The translations under genes were made by a program, and so were the position numbers. A stretch of DNA of 64,000 nucleotides, taken from the NCBI GenBank assembly GCA_019351975.1, contig JABBOG010000005.1, forward strand, positions 52,620 to 116,619. The letters run 5' to 3'. Shown piece after piece: positions 44,880-52,595 of the stretch. The stretch's first letter is position 1. Every line of letters starts with the position of its first letter. This DNA is from Acidobacteriota bacterium. GTDB lineage: Bacteria > Acidobacteriota > Terriglobia > Terriglobales > Acidobacteriaceae. The notes under the pieces are model-generated. The model had not been told where the DNA came from and searched no databases. It worked only from the letters and a program-made list of their open reading frames with translations.

Positions 44880-45542
44880 ATGGATCTTCAAGGCCTACCT
44901 ACAATGCAGACGAAACCGAACCCCGGCTTCTTCAAGCGGAATCCTCCTATCGCTGGCGAAGCTGAAGCCATCGAGGCTGCCAAAAACGGCGACCCCGAGG
45001 CATTTTCACGGCTCTACGCACTCCACAAACGCCGCGTCTACACCCTCTGCCTGCGCATGCTCGGCAACGTCTCCGAAGCCGAAGACATGACGCAGGAAGC
45101 CTTCCTTCACCTCTATCGCAAACTCGGCAGCTTCCGCGGTGAAAGCGCCTTTTCCACCTGGCTGCACCGCCTCACCGTCAACCTTGTTCTCATGCACTTG
45201 CGCAAAAAAGGGCTGCAGCTCGTCTCTCTCGAAGAGACCATCAACCCCTCCGAAGAAGACGCTCCAAAGCGCGACTTCGGCTCCCGCGACAACATGCTCA
45301 CCGGCTCCGTCGACCGTGTCACCCTCGAACGCGCCGTCGCCTCTCTGCCACCCGGCTACCGCATGGTCTTCGTCCTTCACGACGTCGAAGGTTTCGAGCA
45401 TAATGAGATTGCCTCTATGCTCGAATGTTCCACCGGAAACAGCAAATCCCAACTTCACAAAGCGCGTCTCAAGCTGCGCGAACTCCTGCGCCAACCGCAG
45501 GATCTTCCTCCCGTCGCCGGGTTGACGGAGGTGTCACGATGA
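44880..45542 (+). CDS. ECF-type RNA polymerase sigma factor
   Basis: A 220-residue sigma-70 family protein. Region 2 has GDPEAFSRLYALHKRRVY and the -10 recognition stretch AEDMTQEAFLHLYRKLGSF, and region 4 has LPPGYRMVFVLHDVEGFEH with the helix-turn-helix ASMLECSTGNSKSQLHKARL. An ATG at 44904 is a possible alternative start. The stop overlaps the start of the small downstream gene (ATGA), so the two are coupled, as sigma/anti-sigma pairs often are. Confidence 0.92.
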   Translation: MDLQGLPTMQTKPNPGFFKRNPPIAGEAEAIEAAKNGDPEAFSRLYALHKRRVYTLCLRMLGNVSEAEDMTQEAFLHLYRKLGSFRGESAFSTWLHRLTVNLVLMHLRKKGLQLVSLEETINPSEEDAPKRDFGSRDNMLTGSVDRVTLERAVASLPPGYRMVFVLHDVEGFEHNEIASMLECSTGNSKSQLHKARLKLRELLRQPQDLPPVAGLTEVSR

Positions 45543-45817
45543 AAGATCTCGCAACCCGTAATCTCGACAACATGACCCCCTCAGAGTTCGAAGCGTATCT
45601 CCCCGAGCTCTTCGAAAACGGCGGCGGCAAGATCAGCGAAGACCCGCGCTTCGTCAACTTCTTCCACTCCAATCCCAACTGCGCCGCCCTCGTCCGCGAC
45701 CTCGAAACCATCGCCGAGCAGGCACGTAGCCTCTTCGAACCCACCGAAGAACCCAGCGACAACGTCTGGTCCAACATCGCCAACAAGCTCAAGGACGAAC
45801 CACGCGTCGAAGAGTAG
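45539..45817 (+). CDS. Small soluble protein coupled to the sigma factor (candidate regulator)
   Basis: A 92-residue acidic protein, MTPSEFEAYLPELFENGGG near its start, then a Trp and Asn-rich helical end (NVWSNIANKLKDEPRVEE). It has no membrane segment and no zinc-finger anti-sigma motif (only one Cys). The start is fixed by the ATGA overlap with the sigma gene. The context suggests control of the sigma factor, but the sequence itself does not show an anti-sigma domain, and I do not recognise the family. Confidence 0.78.
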   Translation: MKDLATRNLDNMTPSEFEAYLPELFENGGGKISEDPRFVNFFHSNPNCAALVRDLETIAEQARSLFEPTEEPSDNVWSNIANKLKDEPRVEE

Positions 45818-46172
45818 TCAGCGTCACCACCCAAAATACCCTTTGCATGGAAGCAGCGCATCATCCTGCACGCCTGCAAAGGGTTTCTTGCGCCAACTCC
45901 CGCAGCATCCTCTTGGCCGTCACGCAGCGCTTCAATCCGCACCCCCACCAACCAGATCAATCAGCTTCCCTCACGTTTTCCACAGTTTTCCCGCACTTCA
46001 TGCAGAACGCCTGCGTCGCCCCCCTGCGTGTCGGCTATAGTGCACATTTTCGATGTTTTTTTGCCCGTTCGAAGTGATTCAATCAATGCATACATGACAA
46101 CCTGTATGGACTTCTGAGCATCACGGGCCATCAATCCAATTCAGAACGCCGAGATTCATTGAGGCCATCGAA
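45818..46172. other. 355-bp intergenic stretch
   Basis: It holds the terminator described separately near its left end. I found no convincing reading frame, RNA gene or strong promoter in the rest. Short open frames here have no protein-like character. Confidence 0.5.
45838..45884 (+). terminator. Hairpin terminator of the sigma-factor pair
   Basis: ACCCTTTGCA at 45838-45847 pairs perfectly with TGCAAAGGGT at 45875-45884, followed by TTCTTG. The 27-base loop contains a second small stem (GCAG with CTGC). It begins 21 bases after the stop of the 92-residue gene. Confidence 0.62.
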
Positions 46173-47072
46173 ATGCCAGCCACATCCGCATCACCCAAAT
46201 CTTCCCCAGCCCTACCCTGCGTCGAAGTTATCGACCTCCGCAGCGACGCTGCGTTCGCTGCCAGGGCCGCACGCCCGCAAAATCTCGATCAGCAAATGGA
46301 AGGCATGCAGCGCATCGCGCGCTCCTTCGTCCAAAGCCCCGAGTCTGTCCTGCAAGAGCTCGTCGACACCGCCCTCAAACTCTGCAACGCCGACAGCGCC
46401 GTCATCAGCATCGAGAAAGAAGACGGCACCGACAGCGACTTCTACCAGTGGATCGCCGCCGCCGGGCAGTACGCCCCCTTGCGCAACAGCACGTTCCCCC
46501 GCCATCCCAGCGCCTGCACCGCAGCCCTCGATCGCGGAGCACCGCAACTCTTTCGCCTCGGCAAATCCTTCTTCGACACCCTCGGCATCGACGCCGCCCC
46601 CGTCACCGACGGCATCCTTCTCCCCTGGCAGATCGTCAACATGCGCGGCACCATCTGCATCATGGCGCACGGCCGCACTGCGGCCTTTACCGAGGCCGAC
46701 TGCCGCATCATGCAGATGCTGGCCGACTTCGCCTCCATCGGCATCCAGATGCTCCGCAAGCAAAAACTCCTCGTCGAGCAGGCCCGCATCTCCGGTGCCG
46801 CCCAAATGGCCAACCATCTCGCCCACCGCGTCAACAATCCCCTCCAGAGCCTCACCAATCTCCTCTATCTCGCCGCCGACGGCCACCACGGCGCAGCCGC
46901 AAAGATCGTCGGCCAGCAGGCCCTCGCCGAGGTCGCTGCCCTCTCCGCACTGGTCAGCAAGCTCCTCAGCCTGCCCGGACGCAAAGGCCACTGCACCTCC
47001 CGCTTCGCCCCCCGCAGCGTCCAGCTCCTGCAACAAAACCCAAAAGCCTTCGGCAACCTCGGCCGCACCTAG
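46173..47072 (+). CDS. GAF-domain protein with histidine-kinase-like helix and no ATPase domain
   Basis: A 299-residue cytoplasmic protein. A GAF sensor domain lies at about 55-195 (ALKLCNADSAVISIEKEDG, then FTEADCRIMQMLADFASIGI). It is followed by a dimerisation-and-phosphoacceptor-like helix pair whose first helix reads AHRVNNPLQSLTNLLYL, close to the kinase H-box (normally AHEINNPL). The protein then ends: no HATPase_c N, G1 or G2 boxes are present. It may be a truncated kinase or a phosphotransfer/partner protein. GAGG lies eight bases upstream of the ATG. Confidence 0.8.
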   Translation: MPATSASPKSSPALPCVEVIDLRSDAAFAARAARPQNLDQQMEGMQRIARSFVQSPESVLQELVDTALKLCNADSAVISIEKEDGTDSDFYQWIAAAGQYAPLRNSTFPRHPSACTAALDRGAPQLFRLGKSFFDTLGIDAAPVTDGILLPWQIVNMRGTICIMAHGRTAAFTEADCRIMQMLADFASIGIQMLRKQKLLVEQARISGAAQMANHLAHRVNNPLQSLTNLLYLAADGHHGAAAKIVGQQALAEVAALSALVSKLLSLPGRKGHCTSRFAPRSVQLLQQNPKAFGNLGRT

Positions 47073-47106
47073 GCCGTCATCGGCGCTGATCATCCCAACA
47101 ATTCAC

Positions 47107-47135
47107 TTGCCACCAGCCTGACTCAGCGCTACCAT
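47107..47135 (+). promoter_or_regulatory. Candidate promoter of the aroK leader
   Basis: TTGCCA (five of six to the -35 consensus), 17 bases, TACCAT (four of six to the -10). The predicted start point is at or just before the leader ATG at 47143, so the leader message may be leaderless. Confidence 0.45.
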
Positions 47136-47142
47136 CTACCCC

Positions 47143-47226
47143 ATGAAGCATCTCCCCACCTCCGCCCGATTTACCTTCTGCTACTGGTATCCACCAGCGG
47201 CACGGCGGAGTTCTGCGCTTCTCTGA
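47143..47226 (+). CDS. Aromatic-rich leader peptide of the aroK attenuator (27 residues)
   Basis: An ATG-to-TGA frame of 27 codons. Codons 10-16 (47170-47190) read Phe-Thr-Phe-Cys-Tyr-Trp-Tyr, five aromatic residues in seven, with the second Trp-adjacent Tyr followed by Pro-Pro. It precedes a terminator hairpin and shikimate kinase, the fifth step of the pathway that makes all three of these amino acids. This is what an attenuation leader would look like. It is too short to be called automatically; translation is not shown. Confidence 0.72.
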   Translation: MKHLPTSARFTFCYWYPPAARRSSALL

Positions 47227-47280
47227 TCCACGTATAGAGAACCAGCCAATCCCCGAGCCGCAACCCAAAAGGTTGCGGCT
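47160..47280 (+). promoter_or_regulatory. Putative aromatic amino acid transcription attenuator
   Basis: Three alternative RNA pairings are visible. Segment 1, CTCCGCC (47160-47166), pairs perfectly with GGCGGAG (47204-47210). Segment 2, GCGGCACGG (47197-47205), pairs with CCGAGCCGC (47253-47261) with one mismatch, taking the first six bases of the terminator stem. Segment 3, AGCCGCAACC (47256-47265), pairs perfectly with GGTTGCGGCT (47271-47280), followed by TTCTCTT. The aromatic codons lie between segments 1 and 2, so a ribosome stalled there would free segment 2 and block the terminator. A small stem (TTCTCT with AGAGAA, 47219-47241) sits inside the antiterminator loop. Confidence 0.68.
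47256..47280 (+). terminator. Attenuator terminator hairpin before aroK
   Basis: A perfect 10-bp GC-rich stem (AGCCGCAACC with GGTTGCGGCT, loop CAAAA) followed by TTCTCTT. It lies 52 bases before the aroK ATG and 29 bases after the leader stop. Confidence 0.85.
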
Positions 47281-47332
47281 TTCTCTTGCTCCCAACATCT
47301 TTCCTTTCCACCAAGCCTCACCGGAGACGACA

Positions 47333-47971
47333 ATGATTCCAGCAGCGCTTCTTCCCGACCTCCAGCACATGCCACCCAACGCCCCATCCCGCATCCAACC
47401 CGCGCCCGCACCCCGAGCGCTCCCCCACATCGATCGCATCGTCCTCACCGGATTCATGGGTTCCGGCAAAACCACCGCCGGCGCTCTCCTCGCCAACCTC
47501 CTCGGCTGGCGCTTCCTCGATCTCGACCACGAGATCGAACGCCGCGACGGTCGCTCCGTTCCGGAGATCTTCGCCGCACCCGGCGCCACCGGCGGCGAGC
47601 CTCACTTCCGCCGCCTCGAAACCTCCGCCCTCGCCTCACTCCTCGGCCAGCGCAACATCGTCCTCGCCCTCGGTGGCGGCGCACCCGAGCACCTTGGCAA
47701 CCGTCTCCTCCTCGAACAAACTCCACGCACCGCCGTCGTCTACCTCGCCGCTCCCTTCCAAACCCTCCTCGACCGCTGCGCAGCGCAGGCTGCTGACCCC
47801 ACATCTACCGCCCGCCCCGTCCTCGCAGACATCGCACTCGCCGAGCAGCGCTTCCGCCTCCGTCAACCTCACTACCAGCGCATCGCCTCCCACACCCTCG
47901 ACACCTCCACCCTCGCGCCCACTCAAATCTCCGACGCCATCCTCAACCTCCTCCAAGCCCGTAACGCATGA
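47333..47971 (+). CDS. aroK: Shikimate kinase
   Basis: Phosphorylates shikimate with ATP in the chorismate pathway. The 212-residue protein has the P-loop GFMGSGKTT (about 40-48), the shikimate-binding Asp in DLDHEIERRDG, the FRRLE motif, LALGGGAPE, and the lid Arg in STARPVL. An N-terminal extension of about 33 residues precedes the fold. The ATG at 47333 has GGAG eight bases upstream. Upstream is a probable aromatic attenuator, and its stop overlaps the beta-lactamase start by four bases. Confidence 0.93.
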   Translation: MIPAALLPDLQHMPPNAPSRIQPAPAPRALPHIDRIVLTGFMGSGKTTAGALLANLLGWRFLDLDHEIERRDGRSVPEIFAAPGATGGEPHFRRLETSALASLLGQRNIVLALGGGAPEHLGNRLLLEQTPRTAVVYLAAPFQTLLDRCAAQAADPTSTARPVLADIALAEQRFRLRQPHYQRIASHTLDTSTLAPTQISDAILNLLQARNA

Positions 47972-48909
47972 AATCACGCCAACCTTTCCTCCCTGCCATT
48001 CGCTCCATCGCCACAGCGCTGGCGATCTCCCTCTGCGCGCTCGCCCCGGCCCTTCGCGCGCAGTCGCACCTCACCCCTCTCCAGCAGCAGATCCGGTCCA
48101 TCGCCGCCCATGCACACGGCAGCGTCTCCGTCGCCTGTTCACTCCCGCACACCACCCTCAACTGCGACCTCGACCCCCACGCCCATCCCCCCATGCAGTC
48201 CGTCTTCAAGCTTCCCCTCGCCCTCCTCGTCCTTCATCGAGTCGAGCAGCACAAGCTCGCCCTCGACCAGCCCATCCGCTTCCTTCCCTCCGACCGCATC
48301 CTCCCTCACGCCTACAGCCCCCTGCAAGATCACTACCCCGCCGCCAACGTCGACATCCCCCTCCGCGAGCTCCTTCGCCTCACCGTCTCCCTCAGCGACA
48401 ACACCGCCGCCGACATTCTCCTCCGCCTCGTCGGTGGCCCTCCCGCCGTCAACCGCTACATGGCCTCCCTCGGCATCACCGGCTTCCATCTTCAGGACAA
48501 CGAAAACGCCCTCCACCACAGCATTCCCGCCCAATACAACAACTGGTTCGAGCCCTCCGCTGCCGTTCATCTCCTCCGTCGCATCGCCGACAACTCGCCC
48601 CTCACACCCGCGCACACCGCTCTCCTCCTGCGCTGGATGCAGCCCTCCGGCATCACCAACCGCCTCCAGTCTGACCTTCCTCCCGGCACCGCCGTCGCGC
48701 ACAAATCCGGCACCTCCGACGTGGACAACGGCATCGCCCACGCCACCAACGACATCGGCCTCATCACCCTCCCCTCCGGCCAGCGGCTCGCCATCGCCGT
48801 CTTCATCACCGACGCTACAGCCGACCAGGCCACCCGCGAGCACGTCATCGCCGCCATCGCCCGTGCCGCCTACGACGCCTCCCTCATTTCATCCAATTCC
48901 CCAAAATAG
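47968..48909 (+). CDS. Class A beta-lactamase (A2/PER-like type)
   Basis: A 313-residue serine beta-lactamase with a signal peptide (about 1-31, ending LRAQ). Catalytic motifs are Ser78-x-x-Lys (SVFK), Ser143-Asp-Asn in SLSDNTAAD, a Glu179 in the omega loop (QDNENALHH) and Lys246-Ser-Gly (HKSGTSD). The QYNNW stretch after the omega loop is characteristic of the class A2 subgroup (PER, CfxA and relatives). It overlaps aroK by four bases (ATGA), so it is translated from the same message. It probably acts in the periplasm on penicillin-type substrates; the spectrum is unknown. Confidence 0.9.
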   Translation: MKSRQPFLPAIRSIATALAISLCALAPALRAQSHLTPLQQQIRSIAAHAHGSVSVACSLPHTTLNCDLDPHAHPPMQSVFKLPLALLVLHRVEQHKLALDQPIRFLPSDRILPHAYSPLQDHYPAANVDIPLRELLRLTVSLSDNTAADILLRLVGGPPAVNRYMASLGITGFHLQDNENALHHSIPAQYNNWFEPSAAVHLLRRIADNSPLTPAHTALLLRWMQPSGITNRLQSDLPPGTAVAHKSGTSDVDNGIAHATNDIGLITLPSGQRLAIAVFITDATADQATREHVIAAIARAAYDASLISSNSPK

Positions 48910-49023
48910 CGCTTCCCCGGAAACCCCCGCTTCTCGCGCATGCATCATAGCCGAAGCACCCGAACAAGGAGCTTCTCCCTGTCTCTTCCGCCATATCGCT
49001 CGAACCCCGCAAACGAGAAGTCG

Positions 49024-50223
49024 ATGCAGATCAGCGCCGTCCGCGGCTATATCCTCTTCGCCTTTGCCGTTGCGCTCGCCCTCGCACTCGCATGGCGTCT
49101 GCGCACGGTTCTCGAACTTATATACGTCAGCGCCCTCTTCGCAGTCGTCCTCATGCCGCTGGTCGAATCCATCATGCGGCTCAAAATTCGCAAATGGTCG
49201 CCCTCGCGTCCGGTCGCGGTCATCTTTCTCGTTGCCGCCGTCTTTGCTGCCTTCGCGCTTCTTATCATCTTTGCCCTCCCTCCGGTCATTCACGACGTCC
49301 AACGCTTCACCGCCAATCTTCCCTCTCGCGTAACCCAAGTCGTCTCCAAGCTCAAACGCATCCCGCTGGCCGACAAATTCGGCGTAGACAGCCTCGCCCA
49401 GAAGAGTGAAAGCACCATCGCGGCCACTGCCCAGTACATCCTCGCGTCCGCGCCCATGTGGCTCTCTCACCTCCTGGACCTCGCCGCCGCCCTCGTCCTC
49501 TGCATCTACTTCATGCTCGAAGGCGAGTTCGCCTACTTCTATCTCCTCTCCTTCTTCTCCGAAAAATCCCGCACTCGCCTCGCCAAAACCATGATCGTGG
49601 CCGAAGTCCGCGTCAGCAAATGGCTGGTCGGACAGGCCATGCTCATGCTCATCCTCGGCGTCTGCAGCACCATCGCCTTTGCCGTGCTGCACGTTCACTA
49701 CTTCTTTGTCCTCGGCCTCATCATGGGCCTCTTCAACATCATCCCCGTCGCCGGTGGCGTCATCTCCATCCTGCTTGCAGGCGCTATCGCAGCCACAGAG
49801 TCCTGGTCGAAGATGGCCGGCGTCTTCATCTTTTATGCCATCTACGTCCAGATCGAAAACGGCTACCTCATCCCCCGCATCATGCGCAGCAGCGTCAACC
49901 TCATGGGTCTCTCCGTGCTCATCGCTCTGCTCGCAGGCTCAGAGCTCGCAGGCGTCGTCGGCGCCCTCGTCGCTGTTCCCTCCGCTGCCCTCGTCGCCGT
50001 CGTGATGGACGAATACTTCGTACAGGCCGACGCCGACGCTCTCGCCGAAGAACAGCAGCTCCGCCCTCCAGAAGCCGGCGGACAGCAACCCGACAGCGAA
50101 ACCAAAACCACCGAACAATCCACCACGCCCGTCGGCCCGTCCGATGCTCAGGCCGCTGCCGCCGCCCGCACGCAGGCCGCCAAAGCAGGTGCCGAACCCG
50201 GAATTCCACCCCAGGGCAGCTAG
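49024..50223 (+). CDS. AI-2E family transporter (PerM-like)
   Basis: A 399-residue membrane protein with about eight helices, matching the AI-2E/PerM family (older DUF20). The typical middle is GLIMGLFNIIPVAGGVISI, followed by IYVQIENGYLIPRIMRSSVNL, only partly quoted here, and a helix pair near 300-335. The C-terminal 70 residues are a hydrophilic, Gln/Ala/Pro-rich tail not seen in most members. The ATG at 49024 gives the expected N-terminal helix. Transported substrates in this family are varied (Na+/H+ or signal molecules), so the substrate is open. Confidence 0.85.
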   Translation: MQISAVRGYILFAFAVALALALAWRLRTVLELIYVSALFAVVLMPLVESIMRLKIRKWSPSRPVAVIFLVAAVFAAFALLIIFALPPVIHDVQRFTANLPSRVTQVVSKLKRIPLADKFGVDSLAQKSESTIAATAQYILASAPMWLSHLLDLAAALVLCIYFMLEGEFAYFYLLSFFSEKSRTRLAKTMIVAEVRVSKWLVGQAMLMLILGVCSTIAFAVLHVHYFFVLGLIMGLFNIIPVAGGVISILLAGAIAATESWSKMAGVFIFYAIYVQIENGYLIPRIMRSSVNLMGLSVLIALLAGSELAGVVGALVAVPSAALVAVVMDEYFVQADADALAEEQQLRPPEAGGQQPDSETKTTEQSTTPVGPSDAQAAAAARTQAAKAGAEPGIPPQGS

Positions 50224-50462
50224 CCAGCGCCTCTTCACCCCATCTCGCTCCACGGCGCCCATCCACCCCCAACCACCCTCCCATCAGCGACGACGGCACC
50301 CAATGTCACAAAAGATGCCTCAACGTACGCAAACGCTCAAGCCATGTCACATCAAGCGCTTAGGCCACAGAGCATCAAGCCCTTGCAACTCTTTCTCGGA
50401 AGGTTCATCCTACGTATGTACGGCATGTAACCCTTTCCGTTGAAAGGTACGTCTCCATCCAT

Positions 50463-51215
50463 ATGCAGCAGCTTGCTCTCAACGCTTCTCTCGCGAGTGT
50501 CACCGCTGCCGAACAGCCCGTCACCGAGCTGGACGACATCGAAGCCTTGGTTCGCAACTACCGTCCACGCCTCCTCCGCTTCGTCGCTTTTTCCATCGGA
50601 GACGCAGACCTCGCCGAATCCATCACGCAGGACTGCCTCCTCAAGGCGTACAACGGCCGCGCTCACTTCCGCGGCGACTGTTCCATCAACACCTGGCTCA
50701 CCAGCATCGCCGTCAATCTCGTTCGCGATCAGCAGCGCCTCCAAAAGTTCCGTTTCTGGCGTCAGGCCCACGCCACCGCCATCGATGTCGCCGACGCCGC
50801 CAACTTCCTTCCCAGCAGCGCTCGCTCCCCCGAGTCCCACATCCTCGTCAGGGAAAAGGCCACGCAGGTCATGGCCGCCCTCCAGACCCTCTCTGCCAAT
50901 CAGCGCTCCGTCTTCCTCATGCGCTTCTCCGAAGAGATGGACCTCTCCGAAATCGCAGCCATCACGAAAATGCCGCTCAATACCGTCAAGACACACCTCC
51001 ATCGCGCGCTCAAGTCCATCCGCGCTCAAGTCAGCGTCGCTCAGGCGAACCTCCACGAGGCGCTACCGCCTCCACCCGGAAAGTCACTCCATAGATCCGC
51101 CGATGCCTCTCTATCAACCTCCAGCAGAAAAACTCGGGCCTCCGAAGCAAAATCCGGCACGTCCCGCAACAAAAGGCGCACATCTCGAAACACGTTGACT
51201 GCCGGAGACAGATAA
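50463..51215 (+). CDS. ECF-type RNA polymerase sigma factor
   Basis: A 250-residue sigma factor. Region 2 is YRPRLLRFVAFSIGDADLAE and the -10 helix TQDCLLKAYNGRAHFRGDC; region 4 has LSANQRSVFLMRFSEEMDL and the helix-turn-helix IAAITKMPLNTVKTHLHRAL. A basic, Ser/Arg/Lys-rich tail of about 50 residues follows region 4, unusual in length. The stop overlaps the start of a zinc-type anti-sigma gene (TAATG). Together with the Spy-like gene it forms an envelope-stress type unit. Confidence 0.92.
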   Translation: MQQLALNASLASVTAAEQPVTELDDIEALVRNYRPRLLRFVAFSIGDADLAESITQDCLLKAYNGRAHFRGDCSINTWLTSIAVNLVRDQQRLQKFRFWRQAHATAIDVADAANFLPSSARSPESHILVREKATQVMAALQTLSANQRSVFLMRFSEEMDLSEIAAITKMPLNTVKTHLHRALKSIRAQVSVAQANLHEALPPPPGKSLHRSADASLSTSSRKTRASEAKSGTSRNKRRTSRNTLTAGDR

Positions 51216-51781
51216 TGAGCACACATCCCAAGGCATCACCCCCAGCTATCTCAAACATGGCGCTCAAATCTCAGCCCTCTGAAATGCACCTGTCCGAGAC
51301 CCAGATCGACGACTTCATCATCGGCGATCTCGAGCCACAAGCCGCAGCTCATCTCGCGACCTGTTCCCTGTGCACGGAACGCCTCGCATCCGCCTCTTCC
51401 TCGCTCAGCAGCTTCCAAACCCTCACCACCACCTGGAGCGAGCGCCTGTCCGCATCCCTCCCCGCGCCCCTGCCCACTCCGCAACGACCGCTCTGGCAGC
51501 GACACCTCGTTCTCGCCGCTCCCTGCCTCGTTCTGATCGTCGGTCTCAACGCCATCCACACCACGTACCTGAATAACGCTGCAACACAAACATTGCGCAC
51601 TGCCCAGGCACATTACGGCACATCGGTTGTCTCGCAGCACAGTGGCGTCTCCGCCGATGACAAGATGCTCAACGCCATCGAGTCGGACCTGAATCCAGAC
51701 TCCGATAGCCCGGCCGACCTCGGTCTACGCCCCGTCAGCGCCTCCATCTCATCGTCTGGCCCATCGTCCGTTCGGGATTAA
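51215..51781 (+). CDS. Anti-sigma factor with zinc-type HxxxCxxC motif
   Basis: A 188-residue membrane protein coupled to the sigma gene. The anti-sigma domain (about 25-60) ends HLATCSLC, the H-x3-C-x2-C zinc motif of ZAS proteins. A membrane helix lies at about 95-113 (LVLAAPCLVLIVGLNAI) and the rest would be periplasmic. It likely holds the partner sigma factor inactive until a signal at the envelope arrives. Confidence 0.85.
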   Translation: MSTHPKASPPAISNMALKSQPSEMHLSETQIDDFIIGDLEPQAAAHLATCSLCTERLASASSSLSSFQTLTTTWSERLSASLPAPLPTPQRPLWQRHLVLAAPCLVLIVGLNAIHTTYLNNAATQTLRTAQAHYGTSVVSQHSGVSADDKMLNAIESDLNPDSDSPADLGLRPVSASISSSGPSSVRD

Positions 51782-51795
51782 AGGAAGCTCCACCC

Positions 51796-52392
51796 TTGAC
51801 ACTGAATCCCTCATTTCGACGCCGCTCGGGCGTGGGTCCAAACCTTCTGCGCCTCGGTCTCCTCGCAGCTGGAGCCCTCTCGCTCATACTGCCGTTGCCC
51901 CGCATCCTTAGCGCCCAGCGCCCCGTCGCCGGCAACTCCGTCCGCTCAGGCGCATCCCCCCTGCGTGCCTCCATGCCTTCCGATCACGCCCAGCCTCATT
52001 CTTCCGCCAGCGTTCCAACGCCACAGCCCCACCTTCGCTCTCACATCGGACTCAATCTCGGCCTGGGCGGCCGCTGGTGGGACGAGTCCTCCACCATCAA
52101 ACAGCTCAATCTCACCCCCGAGCAGCAGCGCCGCATGGACAGCATCTTCGAAGCCAATAAACCCGCCCTCATGTCCCTCTATCTCAACATGCAGCGCGAA
52201 CAAACACACCTCTCAACCCTCCCGCCCGCCGAACTGCAGGATCAATCCAAGGTCTTCGCCGCCATCGACCGCGTCTCCCAGGCCCGCTGCGACCTCGAAA
52301 AAGAAAACGCCCACATCCTCATCCAGATCCGCCAGCAGCTGGACGCCCACCAGCTCCAAACCCTCGACCACGAGATCGCCGCCCTCCAGTAA
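51796..52392 (+). CDS. Spy/CpxP-like periplasmic protein
   Basis: A 198-residue secreted protein with a TTG start at 51796 (AAGGA about 10 bases upstream). The signal peptide is about 18-41 (LLRLGLLAAGALSLILPLPRILSAQ). The C-terminal helical domain contains LNLTPEQQRRMDSIF, which resembles the LTxxQ motif of Spy and CpxP, then further amphipathic helices (LEKENAHILIQIRQQL). Placed 15 bp after the anti-sigma gene, it is probably part of the sigma regulon as a periplasmic chaperone or stress sensor. Confidence 0.82.
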   Translation: MTLNPSFRRRSGVGPNLLRLGLLAAGALSLILPLPRILSAQRPVAGNSVRSGASPLRASMPSDHAQPHSSASVPTPQPHLRSHIGLNLGLGGRWWDESSTIKQLNLTPEQQRRMDSIFEANKPALMSLYLNMQREQTHLSTLPPAELQDQSKVFAAIDRVSQARCDLEKENAHILIQIRQQLDAHQLQTLDHEIAALQ

Positions 52393-52472
52393 CCGGGCGC
52401 CGCGCAATCCCCACTCCCACCGAATCTGCAGTTAACATTGCACTTGCAGCCGCCATTCCAGCTACAAGTACA

Positions 52473-52514
52473 CTTGCTTTTCTTTTTGTCATCCCGAAGG
52501 GAATCTGCTTCTCC
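52473..52514 (+). repeat. Dispersed extragenic repeat, copy 1
   Basis: Contains GTCATCCCGAAGGGAATCTG within a T-rich context, about 80 bases after the Spy-like stop. Related copies occur at 59142-59186 and 63646-63686. The core has an inverted repeat (ATCCC GAA GGGAAT-like). Confidence 0.6.
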
Positions 52515-52595
52515 TCCGCCAACGCAACCCGCTCATCAGCCGGGAAAACTTGCCAGCCTTCGACGCAGGCCGAGGATCCGCTGCCTCATCCCCTC

